A stretch of 64,000 nucleotides of DNA from Budorcas taxicolor (taxonomy: Eukaryota > Chordata > Mammalia > Artiodactyla > Bovidae). The notes beneath the pieces are model-generated. The model searched no databases. It was given only the letters and a program-made list of their open reading frames with translations, and was not told the origin of the DNA. Location of the stretch: positions 31,348,001 through 31,412,000 of the forward strand of contig NC_068922.1 of the NCBI RefSeq assembly GCF_023091745.1. Direction: 5' to 3'. Every line of letters begins with the position of its first letter. The stretch's first letter is position 1. Of the stretch, positions 47,086-59,118 are shown one piece after another. The position numbers and the translations under genes were made by a program.

Positions 47086-48189
47086 ATAATATTTCTGCTT
47101 AGAAAAGCTGTCAGTTCTACTTTTAATATAGGAACATACTGCAGGAACTATTGCCTGCAATATCACCTCGTGTCCATCACATTTCAAAATATGAGCCAGC
47201 CAATGAAGGATAACACTTCTAAGTGATAAACCAAAGTCATCCAAATGTGGTTTTTTTCATCCCAGTGCTAAGAGAAGGGAAAACACGAGGATAATGGTAA
47301 GGTCATTGAATACACAGACTTGCGAAGAAGTTATTCTGTATGAGCATGAGTCACCAAAACTACTTCCTTAGTGATAACAGTTGCCTAAGTAACTCAGATG
47401 CCTGACTCTGCTAAGAAATACATGGGCAGTGGGTTGGGTTTCGAACCCACTAGTCATTTCCTTTACTTAATTGCTAAGTACTCTTTCTTCCCGGTTGCCG
47501 TTTGGGGCCTGTGTTTTCTGTAGCAACCCAGCAACTAGTCATTATGCTCTATTTTGTCAAGGAGAACAAAACAGCAAACTCGACATTTCCATGGATTTCA
47601 CAGAAAAAGTGGCTGTTATTTCCTTCTGACTTGAGGGGGACATCAACTGAACTACTGAAACTACTGAACTAGACCTCAAAGTGACAGAATGATTATTCAA
47701 GACTCAGACAGAAGGATTTAAGAGAGAATAGAAGAGGGAATTAGATGCCCTCTGAATACAAGGAAGATGCTTTCTTCATTTCTGGGTCCTTACAGCCCAG
47801 CAGAGAGCCTGGCCCCCAGGAGGACCCTAAATATACTGACTGGATGGGGTCACTGCTTCTCTTCAGAATATTTCAGTCTATTAGGTAATGGTGCCACTGC
47901 TGAGATTTCATCAGGCTCTTGCTTTCATGCATCCTTTTCCCCTTCTATCTACAATGGGGCTGTGATGTCTGTTGCTCCTACCCTTGTTCCCACAGGAAAC
48001 ACTTTAACAATGCTGTTTTAACAGAGAGTGGTGCAAGTGTGCAGTTCTTGGAAAAATCTGAGCTGCAACAGCAGTGAGATTAGTATTGTGCAAGAAATGT
48101 TTAAAACTGGGTGGTAAGGTCCTATGTGTTATCAGTAACATAGCCTGAATTTGGCCTTAAGAATCTTGGTCACAGGCAGACACAGAGAA
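47086..48189. other. 1.1 kb without a recognised feature
   Basis: Unassigned sequence. The 84-codon plus-strand frame at 47767-48021 has no family that I recognise and no splice context. Confidence 0.4.
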
Positions 48190-48725
48190 TGGGCTTGTGG
48201 ACATAACGGGGAAGCAGAGGGTGGGATAAATGGAGAAAGTGCCACTGACATATATGCACTAGTGGGGAGCTGCTGCATAAGACAAGGGGCTCGGTTCAGC
48301 GCTCTGTGACGACCTGGAGGGGACGGAGGGGGTGCGAGGAGGCTCAAGAGGGAGGGGATATATGTATGCTAAGTTGCTTCAGTCGTGTCCGACTCTGTGT
48401 GACCCCATAGACAGCAGCCCACCAGGCTCCCCCGTCCCTGGGATTCTCCAGGCAAGAACACTGGAGTGGGTTGCCATTTCCTTCTCCAATGCACGAAAGT
48501 GAAAAGTCAAAGTGAAGTTGCTCAGTCGTGTCTGACTCCTAGCGACCCCATGGACTGCAGCCCACAAGGCTCCTCCATCCATGGGATTTTCCAGGCAAGA
48601 ATACTGGAGCGGGGTGCCATTGCCTTCTCCATATACATATAGCTGATTCATTTTGTTGTATAGCAGAAACTTTACACAAAGTTGTAAAACAATTACACTC
48701 CAATAAAAATGTTAAAAAAAAAAAA
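48190..48725 (+). mobile_element. L1 LINE 3' end split by Bov-A2
   Basis: L1 3' UTR up to about 48366, then a SINE, then L1 again from about 48631 to the A-tail (48713-48725). Confidence 0.85.
48368..48631 (-). mobile_element. Bov-A2 SINE inside L1
   Basis: Two antisense Bov-A monomers. A TATATGTA/TATACATA-like motif flanks both ends. Host L1 text continues across the insertion. Confidence 0.88.
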
Positions 48726-49266
48726 AGAATTTTGGTCATTGGGTAGTTCACTAAATCTCTCATTTCACACATGTCTCTCATTACTCTTGGACTATACAAT
48801 ATTCCAAACATTAATAAATCTCCCTAAAATGTAAACTAATAGAGTAAGTATGGGGAAAAGCTGTTTTTACTTATAGAGGTGACGTGTTCCAAAAATGTGG
48901 TCAGCATCTCTCTTTTCCACTAGCAAATGTGGGTAAAGATTTTCATTCATCTCATTGCATGCAGGGATGATATGTCATAGTCATCGCTTCATTCTGGTGA
49001 ACTGAGTCAGAATTAAAAAATGAGATCTCCACAGAAAACCCCGAAAATGCCCATCGATGTCCTGATGATTCATTAAGGGCACTCTTATTCTCTGAATCAG
49101 AAGGGGTCTTGTGGCTGCATGGGAAGGGGGCGAGGGGAAATCCATAGAGATAGATGAGACACCATGACAAGAATTCCAGAGATGTGGGGATGTCATCAGC
49201 ACAAAAAGCACCATGGCATGTAAAGTACTGCAATACAGTGAAGGTTGGAAGGGGAGCTGTAGCCAG
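48726..49266. other. no recognised feature
   Basis: Unassigned sequence. Confidence 0.4.
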
Positions 49267-49267
49267 A

Positions 49268-49430
49268 AGTCCTAAGTTCTAATCCCAAGTCTGCCACTTC
49301 CTGGCTGTGTGAGCTTGAGCAAGTTACTCAAGTTGTTCTGTGCCTCAGTTTCTTCATACATTTAACAGGGTTGTTGTGAGGATTAAATAAGTTAACACAT
49401 GGTAAATAGTAAGCACTCATATACGTAGGC
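49268..49430 (+). repeat. MIR SINE (ancient)
   Basis: Clear plus-strand MIR order: 'ctgccacttcctggctgtgt', then 'gtgcctcagtttcttcatac', then 'gttgtgaggattaaataagt'. Confidence 0.8.
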
Positions 49431-49638
49431 TATCATTATGATTACCACTAGCCTTCCCATCTGGGCCAGACTCTGATTCTAGGAACAACATCAAAATCAT
49501 GCCTGGTTATCATTAACATTGTTTAGAGTTCACTAATCAAGGATTGTGAAAACCAACCCAAAGTCAGCAAAAGAAAAACCCTGATTAGACATGCAAATAT
49601 GACTGCATTGTATTCTGTGCACATGTGTTTAACCCCCT

Positions 49639-49765
49639 AAAGTTCTAGAGATGACAGATGAATAAATAAATATTGTTCCAGAAATTTTTCATGATTTATG
49701 ATACAAAAAGTATATTTAATCTGTATTAAGCTCAAATCTCATCATATTTTTGCAGTTACTCCACA
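49639..49765 (+). repeat. unnamed repeat, copy 1 of 2
   Basis: About 125 bp resembling 51598-51725 in the same order and orientation, with shared blocks such as CTAGAGAT, ACAGATGAATA, TTTAATCTGTA and AAGCTCAAAT. I do not recognise the family. Confidence 0.75.
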
Positions 49766-50147
49766 CAGCCATATGAGTCCCATTAGAGAGTATATTTCTA
49801 GTACTTGGCTAATTAGAAATACAAAGTCTTACTTAATCTTTTGGAAACTGTTGCAGCAGAATTACAGAGAGGGCTGCCAATCCCTTTATTCTGCTACAGT
49901 TAACTCAGAATGTTCTTTCTTATTTTGTATCATTCTAATGAATTTTCTTAATCTTTTTGGCCTGCTTAGTTTTATCATTATGCCCTCTTAGATGTCCTTT
50001 CATTTGTCACATGGCTTCATTTAGGGTTACTCTGATTTATTTTTTTCTAATATTTTGTCTTTTTTTGTAATTAGGAGAATATAAGTTTGATTCTTTTGCA
50101 TTGGGTTTTTTCCCCCTCAGCATCATGTTTTTGATTTTCATTTATTT
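49766..50147. other. no recognised feature
   Basis: AT-rich unassigned sequence. Confidence 0.35.
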
Positions 50148-50325
50148 TTTAACTGAAGGATAATTGCTTTACAGAATTTTGTTTTCTGTCAAACCTCAAC
50201 GTGAATCAGCCATAGGTATACATATAACCCCTCCCTGTTGAACCTCCCTCCCATCTCCCTCCCCATCCCACCCCTCTAGGGTGATAGAGAGTCCCTGTTT
50301 GAGTTTCCTGAGACATGCAGCAAAT
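50148..50325 (-). mobile_element. L1 LINE 3' end, antisense
   Basis: Matches the antisense L1 3' terminus seen at 42245-42455. Confidence 0.75.
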
Positions 50326-50676
50326 TTTTAATATTTATTTATTCATTTATTTTTGGCTATGCTGGGTCTTTGTTGCTATGGCGGGCTTTCTCCAGCTATG
50401 ATGAGCAGGGGCTACTCTTTGCCAAGGTGCATGAGCTTCTCGTTGCAGTGGCTTCTCTTGTTTTGGAGCATGGACTCTAGGATGTGTGGGCTTCAGTAGC
50501 TGAGGCATGTGGGCTCAGTAGTTAGGGAACCAGGCTCTAGAGCACAGGCTCAGTAGTTGCAGTACACAGGTTCAACTGCTCCATGGCATATAAGATCCTC
50601 CCAGACCAGGGATCAAACCTGAGTCTCCTGCACTGGAAAGCAGGTTCTTTACTACTGAGCCACCAGGGAAGCCCCC
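50326..50676 (-). mobile_element. long CHR-type SINE
   Basis: Antisense. It has an (ATTT)n tail at the left (50330-50353), the extended 'gggctactctttgccaaggt' type body, and the tRNA-derived head at 50640-50676. Confidence 0.82.
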
Positions 50677-51597
50677 TGATTTTCATTTCTAACTCTGACA
50701 AATCATACTGATCTTTTTCAACACACACAGAGACCAAAGTTTGATGGGATATATTTTAAACTCTGAGTTTATCAAACACAGTCAAAGTTAAATAATCAAG
50801 ATTCTGAAAAAAATCACTTTGCTGGCTAAATGAATGTGACAAGGCAGTGCTAAAGCTTCTCCAGATTTTTGGAAAGATTGGTCAATTCATTAGTCAGCTT
50901 TGAGACAGGTGGGAAGGGGTTCTTTAATCCTTCCCAAATACACAAACAGACTATGGCTATAAGATAGTCAGGACCTCTTTCCCAACTTCATAGGTTATCA
51001 TAAAGGTGAACTCAAAATTTTTACTCAATTCTTTCAAAGAAAAGTATGCTATTAAACAAAGTTACTATAATTAGACCCATTACCAAAATACCTTCTGAAA
51101 AAAGTCTACCCCTGGGAACTTGATGACCTCCTCCAAATAAGCTGAGTAAACTCTCATGATGCCAAAGCAACTTGGCAGATTTTCTAACACTGGCAGGACT
51201 TCCTTCTCTCTGATGAAAATGAGCAACATCATAGGACACAGGGCAAAACCTGCTTGCTCTCTTAAGGTCTCACTCAGCCCATAACTAAACTCTGATGCTA
51301 TCATTTAGCTCTCTTTCCAATAAGGTCTGGGTTTTTATATCTGGGCTGCTTTTGTCTTGCTTTTTGGACCACGTGAACCAATACTGACAACCTAGGTTCA
51401 TGTCTTTGTCCAACATCAATCTGAATTATTTTTCTGCACGTGTTTTCCTCTGTGTGGCAGTTAACATCCTCTGTCCCTCCTACATCCTCACCACCTTCTC
51501 TTTCTTTAGTTAGAGATGGTGCCCTAGACTTTGAGGAAATCAAAATTACATATACATGTATAAAACATATGTAAACATAATATGTATAATCTCTTAA
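50677..51597. other. no recognised feature
   Basis: Unassigned sequence; overlapping minus-strand frames of about 70-107 codons have no family that I recognise. Confidence 0.4.
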
Positions 51598-51725
51598 AGG
51601 TCTAGAGATAACAGATGAATACATTACAGTACTGTTTCAGAACAATTTTTCATAATTTGTGATAGGAGAAAAGCATGTTTAATCTGTAGGAAGCTCAAAT
51701 TCCATAATATTTTTGTAGTTATATA
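51598..51725 (+). repeat. unnamed repeat, copy 2 of 2
   Basis: The partner of 49639-49765, about 2 kb away, roughly three quarters identical by eye with small indels. Confidence 0.75.
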
Positions 51726-52043
51726 GTTTTAAGGGAAATGATCATCTGCCTCCCCCAAAAAAAAGTTTCAAAGAAAATTCTAGAAGTTCGTCTTCAAGCT
51801 TCTTTTTCTGTGGAACTTTTTTGGAGGCATAAAAGTGATGGAAGGCATTCCAAGTCTTTGAACTTTTTAAAACTATGTTAGAGGAAACTGAAGAAGCTCA
51901 CAATTTTGTACCAACGGGTGGAAAGCAGGCCAACACACTCAACTTATATAAGGAACAATCTAAGGGGATCAGTACTGATTTATGTGAACAGACTAGAAAT
52001 ATTGTAAGGAGTAAAACTGCATGACCCAATTCATACCCCATCT

Positions 52044-52184
52044 TCTTTTTTTTTTTGAACTTAAAAAAAAATTTTGGCCACATCCTGCAGCACATGGGAT
52101 CTCAGTTTCCCCAACCAGGGATCGAATCCACACCCACTACATTAGGAGGTGGAGTCTTAATCACTGGGCCACCAGGGAAGTCCC
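52044..52184 (-). mobile_element. CHR-type tRNA-Glu SINE
   Basis: Antisense, with a T-rich tail at the left (52044-52058) and the tRNA-derived head at 52160-52184. Confidence 0.85.
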
Positions 52185-52329
52185 TATACCCTACCTTTTT
52201 CATAAGGTTTTGCTCTATGTAGACTACAGAAAGGAAGTACTTCCAGGTAAATGGATCTGAGTGAATTATCGTTCATCTAAGAGTAATTTTCCACCTAAAA
52301 TATCTTCCATCTATAAAGCATCTATTATT

Positions 52330-53060
52330 TTAATCAGTCCAGAAAGCTCAGAGCCCTTGACTTGCTTGCCCTCTTCCCAACTTCAGTGTCTAACAATCAT
52401 CCTCCTTCTTCATGACTGTACCCACCAAGATCAGGCTTTTATCAGTCACACGATCTACTGCAAACAGCTTTCAGACTGGTCTTCCCATTTCATCTTCCAC
52501 AATATGCCAGAACAATCCTTTTAAAACACAGCCACAAGCATGTCTTCCTCCTCGTCAAAAGTTGCAGTGTCCCACTACCCACCACATTAATTACAAACTC
52601 CTTTCCTTGGCATTTAGTCCTCCAATGCATGGTTCCACATCAGCTTTCCATTCCCTTTCTCCCCTACAACTGCTCCATAATCAGCCACAGCGGGATTCTT
52701 ACTACTACCTACATGTCCCCAGAACCTGGACACTTGTACAGTTTTTGCTTATGAGTTTTCATCAGCATTGAGCATCCTCTGTCTGTGATAAGCTGTAGAA
52801 ATCACACTCATTCCTCAAACGTCACCTTTTCTGAATACATTTTCTGATCTTACCCAAATAGATGTGACCTTGTCTCCATATAAACCCTTCAGCATTTTAT
52901 TCATACCTCCATCAGAGCACTCACTGACTACATTCTGCTATGTATTCATAATAGAGCTCTTTCATGTGGTTCCTGACTTTTCCTCAAGGCTATGAGCTCC
53001 CCAGAGGCATGAAAAGTTTCTTAACTTACCCGAATACACTAGGAAACATTGCAGGCAGTG
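52330..53060 (+). repeat. L2 LINE 3' coding end (ancient)
   Basis: Plus-strand L2-like order: 'ccttttaaaacacagccaca', then 'cattaattacaaactccttt', later 'ttcctcaaacgtcacctttt' and 'ctatgagctccccagaggca'. Frames are short. Confidence 0.65.
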
Positions 53061-53389
53061 CAAAAAACAAGTATCTATGTCTGATGAATTGGAATATAAA
53101 GAAAGATGTGAGGGTAGGGGGAAATGAGCTGTATTCATGGAACTGAGAGGAGCTTAGGGTCTCATTGAAATTACTGTCTGGTGGGGAGCAGTGGGAGGTA
53201 AGGATGAATGGGCATACTTAGCCTGGCTTTCAAAGGCCACTGTCAAACGATGAGCCTCAACCTCCTCTGAAGAAAAGAATGTTGCTTTCATTATGTTTAT
53301 TACAAACTGTAACTGTTTGATTTGTTCCTTAAGAATTGTCTCTCTGCATGACACACATGCACACATGGATCCAGCTCTACGTCCAAGAG

Positions 53390-53495
53390 CACGTGGACTG
53401 TACCTGCCTTGCTCACATTCTCCACCATCTAGTAGGATGCCTGGAACATGGCAAACATTCAATACATGTGTTCTGAGTGTTAATGAAAGCTGTGG
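53390..53495 (+). repeat. L2 3' terminus
   Basis: It carries 'tgcctggaacatggcaaaca' and 'ttcaatacatgt', the L2 end pattern. Confidence 0.55.
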
Positions 53496-53569
53496 ATCAT
53501 AATACCCTGTAAAGATGAGAGGAGGTCCTGTGTAAAATGACTAGCACTAGTATTAGCCTTCTGTTTCTC

Positions 53570-53640
53570 TCTTTTCTTTCTCCCTCCTTCCCACCCTTCC
53601 CTCCTTCCTCTTTTCTCCCCCTTCCTCCTTTCCTCTAGGA
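53570..53640 (+). repeat. polypyrimidine (CT-rich) tract
   Basis: About 70 nt of almost pure C and T with CCTTCC-like units. It is a low-complexity sequence that can form triplex or H-DNA. Confidence 0.9.
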
Positions 53641-54225
53641 ACTATTCGTGCATTAATTCATACATTCAATAAATGTGCCAGGCTTCTCTGTAGGCACTGG
53701 AGATAAGATAGTGAACAAAAGAGAGAAAAGTCTCTACTGTCACGGACTTTACCTTCTAACAAGGGAATGAATCATTCACTTTGCAGCTTTAGGGAGTCTT
53801 AAGCATGCAGTTATTAAGAAAAAGAGGTTTTGGTTCAAAGTCAGACACGTTGGTGTGATTAAGCAGAGCCTGGAAGAAGGGAAGCCAATTGCTGTATTGC
53901 AGGGATGAGATATATGATGGCTTGGACATGAGTCACAGTGACGAAAGAGAGGAGAGGGTGCAGAAAGCAGTGGACAGGACACCCATGGGATCTGAGCCAT
54001 CCAAGGGTAAGGAAGTGGGAAGGAGGATGAAAGTTTCCAGTCTTGTTAGCTCGCTGTGTTGCCTTAAATAGAGAGAGAAGTTCGAAGGAGAAGCTGTAGT
54101 GGTTCATGAGGTTTAGAGTGTGAGATGAGTTAAGTCTATCTACATTTGAAAATGATGTCTTTGAAGAGACAGAAAGAAATCTAGGTGAAAATATTTCACT
54201 CTCGAAGTAAAGATTTAGAGCCAAG
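53641..54225 (-). repeat. L2 LINE fragment (ancient)
   Basis: Antisense L2: it opens with 'attcatacattcaataaatg', then 'ggcactggagataagatagt', and later 'gatgagatatatgatggctt'. Confidence 0.7.
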
Positions 54226-54514
54226 TGAAAACCAAACTCCCTTCTTATGTATTATGAACCACTGTTTCATCATTTGAATAACGTAAAACATGATATTCTA
54301 AGGATCTGTCAAATTCCTTTAGGAAGCTGCTCTTCACAACATAACCTGGTAGTTATCCTATACCTACAGCTCCTGAAACACAGTATGCCTCTAAATAATG
54401 TTTGCGAATTAAATTAGTTAATAGCAAGCAAAATGTCATCAAGCCAATGAGAAAAGTGCATTTGGAGTCAGAAAGAGCTCAATTCAAATGCCTGCCCCCT
54501 AAAACTGGTATGGG

Positions 54515-55300
54515 CGATCTTATTTACAAAGCAGAAATAGATACACAGATGTAGAGAACAGATGTATGGCTACCAAGGGGGTAAAGAAGGTGGGAAGAAT
54601 GGGTAATTGGGAATGACACACACATACTATCAACACTATACATAAAACAGATAACTAATGGGAACCTACTGTATAGCACAGGAACTCTACTCAGTATTTG
54701 GTGATGACCTAAATGGGAAGGAATTCCAAAAAAGAGGGGGTATATGTATATGCACAGTTGATACAAAGGTCATATGGTCAAAGCTACGGTTTTTCCAGTA
54801 GTCATGTACAGATGTGAGAGCTGGACCATAAAGAAGCCTGAGCACCAAAGAATTGATGCTTTAAAAGTGTGGTGCTGGAGAAAACTTTTGAAGGTCCCTT
54901 GTATGGCAAGGAGATCAAATCAGTCAATCCTAAAGGAAATCAGCACTGAATATTCATTGGACGGACTGTTGCTAAAGGTGAAGCTCCAGTACTTTGGTCA
55001 CTTGATGCAAGGAGCTGACTCATTGGAAAAGACTCTGATGCTTAGAGAGATTGGAGGCAAAAGGAGAAGGGGTCGCCAGAGCATGAGATGGTTAGATAGC
55101 ATCACTGACTCAATGGACTTGAATTTGAGCAAACTCTAGGAGATAATGGAGGACAGAGAAGCCTGGCTGTGCTACAGTCTATGGGGTGGCAAAGATTCGG
55201 ACACAACTTAGTGACTGAACAACAATTGCTGATTCACTTTGCTGTACAGTGGAAACTATCACAACATTTAAAGTGACTATACTCCAATAAAAATTAAAAG
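54515..55300 (+). mobile_element. L1 LINE 3' end split by BovB
   Basis: L1 3' UTR up to about 54764, resuming near 55226 and ending in an A-rich tail at 55290-55300. Confidence 0.82.
54765..55226 (+). mobile_element. BovB LINE 3' fragment inside L1
   Basis: The C-terminal part of the RT protein is open for 121 codons (54774-55139), followed by the 3' tail ending in GACTGAACAACAA. Strongly 5'-truncated. Confidence 0.9.
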
Positions 55301-56296
55301 AAAATGCGTGCCCCTTTCCTGCCTCCACTGCTAGTTATATCACCATGGGCAGATTTTTGGCTTGCTTTTTAGTTGCCTAGTCTTTAAAATGGACCATCTA
55401 CTATATCCTGCAGTATGCTAGAAGAGCATTCAGTTAAATTAAACGAATTCAAGTTTCCTGTCATCCCACAGACACAAAAACTATAGCACTAACATTATTG
55501 AGTATTATTATTATCTTTAATACCACACACTCTAGATTTTGCCATGGTTTTCATCCTGTCACATTAGACACCTTCTCATTGCTGACATTCCGTCCAGGTG
55601 ATCCAGCTAGAAGCTGGTCTCTTGGCACAACCTCCTGCCACCCAGCTCTCCTAAAGCCTCCACAGGCCACTAAGCTCCTCTCCACATGGCTGGCTGGTCT
55701 GTCAGTTCAAATTGCCCAATTCATCTGACATCACCACAGCTTGCAAATTCCAAAATCACTGTTGAGTACTTTAGATTTGGTCATGTTTATGCCTGGCATA
55801 CAAACTGGTCCACTGTGTCCTTATTTATAGACAACTTGCAGCACGCAGTGTTTGAAGATGCTTCAGAGTCCAGCATTCAAAAATACTCTGGAGATAGATT
55901 TTCACAGCAATCAAAAAATAAATATGAAAACAGAGAAAGTGATGTCTGTGCACTGTTTACTTCCAAAAGGTGCTAAGAAAACAGGGGTGCAGATAGAGCA
56001 GGATGAGTTACCATGTTCAAGGATATTAGCTCAGAAAGACAGATTCCTTTCATGGATGACCATCCTCCCTTGGTTGAGGCACTATCCTGGGTGGTATATA
56101 ATTTATCTCAGAATAAAATAAAATTTTTCCAAAGTCTCATGCATTCTGTATGAATTGAGTAGAAGTGTTTCAGTAACCTTCACTTTTCTACACTCTACAA
56201 TCTACCCCAAGCTATGGCAATTTCTAATGAGAAGGACATATTGGATCCTGTATCTGCGTGTATGTGTGTGTACACGTGCTGTATGGCAAGTACTAT
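55301..56296. other. 1 kb without a recognised feature
   Basis: Unassigned intergenic sequence; frames of up to 96 codons are not recognised. Confidence 0.4.
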
Positions 56297-56625
56297 GAAT
56301 TGAGTGTTTGTGGCTCCTACAATTTATATATTGTAGTCCTAATCGCCAGTGTGTGGATATTTGGAGGTGGTGCCTTAGGAAGGTAATTAGGTTTAGATGA
56401 GTGGGGCCCCTAAGGTGGGATTAGTGTCCTTTATAAGAAAGAAAGAGACCACAACCTGCACTCTTTCTGCCAAGGGAGGGCAAAACAAGAAGGTCATCTG
56501 CACACCAGCAAGCAGACTCTCATCACACACCAAATTGGCTGGCACCTTGATCTTGGACTTTCTGCTTCCAGAGCCGGAAGCAATAAATGTTTGTTGCTTA
56601 AGTCACCCAGTTTACTCAAGACAGC
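56297..56625 (+). mobile_element. MaLR LTR (MST/MLT1 type)
   Basis: Plus-strand order: 'gaattgagtgtttgtggctc', 'tatttggaggtggtgcctta', 'attagtgtcctttataagaa', 'ccttgatcttggactttctg' and 'gcaataaatgtttgttgctt', the last containing the polyadenylation motif. A solo LTR. Confidence 0.8.
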
Positions 56626-57950
56626 AAGTGAACATATCACAATCCTGAGAATACAGATATGCAACAGGTTAGAAAGGAGAAGGGATGCCCCTGAGATGAT
56701 GAGGAGGGCCAGCGGCCACCCCAGAGGAAGCCACCATAGGCCTGAGGAATTTGCTGTGGTCACCAACAGGGCACCCTGCCACACCGCACCAGGGCCTTGC
56801 CCTCATTTTCCATAGTGAGTCAGACAGCAAGCGTCCTCTGACAGCACCAGCGCATTGCCCTGGGATCAGCATTTTAGGTGGGAGTAAGATTCACCCTCCC
56901 TTCCCCTAGAGGGAGATGGCTTTTTTCTCATCCTAAGGTTCCATGCAAACTCACAATGGTGACATTTGTTGAGCAGTGGCTTGAATAAAGGGCTCTCAGA
57001 GAGCAAGAGGGTAACACGGAGCCTGAGCTGGTCTGCCAGAGCGCCATGCCCCAGGAATGCTCAAGAGGGACCCGCAGCCTTCCAGAGAAGGAGAGAGTAA
57101 AGGATGTCCTCAACAGGGGAGCTGCTGCTCAACCTTGTCGGCTCCATTTGCCAGAACTGAAATGTGGTAAACAAAATATTGCCTAAAAGAGGCTTGTACA
57201 GAAATAAACCCTTCATTTGGTTCTAAACTATTTTTCTTAAATGCCAGGTAACCTTCAGTACTCCCCTTTCAAAACAAACAAACAAAAATCAGAGAAAAGG
57301 ATTTACCTCTTCCTATCCTACCCCCCTCTCCATTCACTACAGAATCAAGAGGCTTTTATTTTAACAGTGGTTTGGGGGTTAATCCGTTCAATACTCCTTC
57401 AGTCTTGTAAATATAAACAAACAAAAAACCTCTGAATTTTAAATTGCTGTAGGTATCACTAAAAGACTGTTCTGGATTTTCTTTGTCTCTCTTTGGGGGT
57501 AACCATTCTGTTCTTCCTGTTACTAACATTACAACAAAAACCTAGTTGAGGGATTTATCTAAAAAGGTTTTGGTGTTTAGAGTCTGAACACTCCCTTGGC
57601 ACCCTACCAAAACATTTTGCCCCGTATTCAATTTTGTTTCTCTCACTTTAAGCCCAACTGCAGGAATTCTGGAAAATCGACCAACGGACCAGTGACTTTT
57701 CCCCGACAAGACACCAGAATCCTGCAGGATGCATCATCACTAAACAAAAAATGAACACATAAATCCAGTCCCTGCAAACATTCTATCATCTGAGGCTGAC
57801 TAGCTGCCTTTCTAACTAATCATTTAATCAACTAACTGCCTTTCATTCACCAAATTAAACATTTAAAGTATCACCTAATTCATTCTTATAATTAGTGCAG
57901 GTTTATACCTTGAATGACTTCCGCAACAGCAGAAAAACCAGAGATCAATT
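56626..57950. other. unique-looking sequence upstream of VIM
   Basis: No young repeat and no recognised exon. Distal VIM regulatory sequence could lie here, but I see no specific site that I can support. Confidence 0.4.
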
Positions 57951-58393
57951 TGATTGTGCAGCTGCGGACGCAGAGCTTCCTCCTTCACCCCAAACTTCCA
58001 GATCCTGTTAAAAGCCGGGTGTGGTTTTATGGGGGGAGGGGGAGAGCCGAGAGGGGACCAGAGAGAAGAGTGAGGGGGAACTTGGCAAGAACCTCCCCGG
58101 AGTGCATTTGTGATGCCCCAGACCCGCGTTCGGCGTTATAGAATGTGTGCAGAAGTTTCTTACTACAGAGAAGCCTGCATATCGGAGCAAAATCTGGCTT
58201 TGTCGAGTTCTTAAGAACTCAGGCGCGCGCTAGTCTTCGCGCAGGCGAACTGCCCACGAGAAAGCTGAGGCCCAGCTCGAAGTTGTGTTAAACTTCGACA
58301 AACAGTGCGCGCAGGCCCGGGGAGGCTGGAGTCAATCTCGTCTAACGGTTTCCCTGTACCGCTAGGAGCCCTCGGCGGGACAGCCGGGTGCAG

Positions 58394-58414
58394 TGACTCA
58401 GTGCCAGTGACTCA
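58394..58414 (+). promoter_or_regulatory. VIM: tandem AP-1 sites of the VIM promoter
   Basis: The heptamer TGACTCA stands at 58394-58400 and 58408-58414, spaced 14 bp start to start and so roughly on the same helix face. They lie about 740 bp upstream of the predicted transcription start. The human gene has a tandem AP-1 element in the corresponding place that mediates serum and phorbol-ester induction through Fos/Jun. Confidence 0.88.
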
Positions 58415-59020
58415 GCGACCCCACCCTTCTCCCTCGGGCTTTCCTCGGCCGCCGCCTCGAAGCGCGCACCGTCCTAAGGGGACCCAGTCCGTTAGGTCCC
58501 TGAACAGGAATTCCCAAGACAAGAGGACTAAGAGAGACGGGGTCCGCATCGGATCCTCTTTCGAAGCAGGCTGTGCACACACTCCTGCGCGGGGCCCAAG
58601 CCCTGCGTCCAGAGCTGTGCACGCCCCCACCTCGCGCTCTAATCTCAGGCCCTCTTTGTTTCTTTCTCCACGCCTCCAGTTCTGCGGGATCCTGCACTCC
58701 CCCTCCTCCTGCTCCTTGGCCCGCGGGGCTCCGCATCCACTCTCTCCCAGTAAAGCGCAACCCAGCTGCGGCGCGCCCCTCCCACCCGCGCGCCTCCTCC
58801 TGCATCTCTTTGGCGCGGAGCCCGGGACCCCTCTGGTCCAGTCCTGGCGGGTTCCCCCTGCACCACTGCGCGACCCCTCCTTTATCAGCACCCAGAGGTG
58901 AGCAGAGCTCGGGCCACCATCAGGAAAGCCCCTGAAAGTCCCAGCCCAGCTAAGAAGTAACGGGACTGTGCTCAGTCCCCGTTGGGGAAGATGGGGGAGG
59001 AGGACGGCTCCGGGGCGCCC

Positions 59021-59054
59021 CCGCCCCAACCCCCCGCCCAGCCTTCCCCATTGG
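59021..59054 (+). promoter_or_regulatory. VIM: GC boxes and inverted CCAAT box of VIM
   Basis: CCGCCCC at 59021-59027 and CCCGCCCA at 59033-59040 fit Sp1-type GC boxes. ATTGG at 59050-59054 is an inverted CCAAT box (NF-Y type), about 90 bp upstream of the predicted start. All three sit in the usual order for a strong mammalian promoter. Confidence 0.75.
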
Positions 59055-59111
59055 CTGGCGCTCTCCGTCGCCGGGATGGCAGTGGGAGGGAACCCTATTA
59101 CCTAACGCGGT

Positions 59112-59118
59112 TATAAAA
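59112..59118 (+). promoter_or_regulatory. VIM: VIM TATA box
   Basis: TATAAAA stands in a GC-rich setting. Transcription would start about 25-31 bp downstream, near 59139-59146, giving a 5' UTR of about 150 nt before the start codon at 59291. Confidence 0.88.

Noticed and set aside
52412..52771. 119-codon plus-strand frame
   Set aside because: It lies in sequence that follows the order of an ancient L2 3' end and has no recognisable domain.
58305..59029. Long frames on both strands (up to 205 codons) upstream of VIM
   Set aside because: Open frames are expected by chance in a CpG island because stop codons are AT-rich. The encoded peptides are low-complexity Arg/Pro/Gly/Ser sequence.
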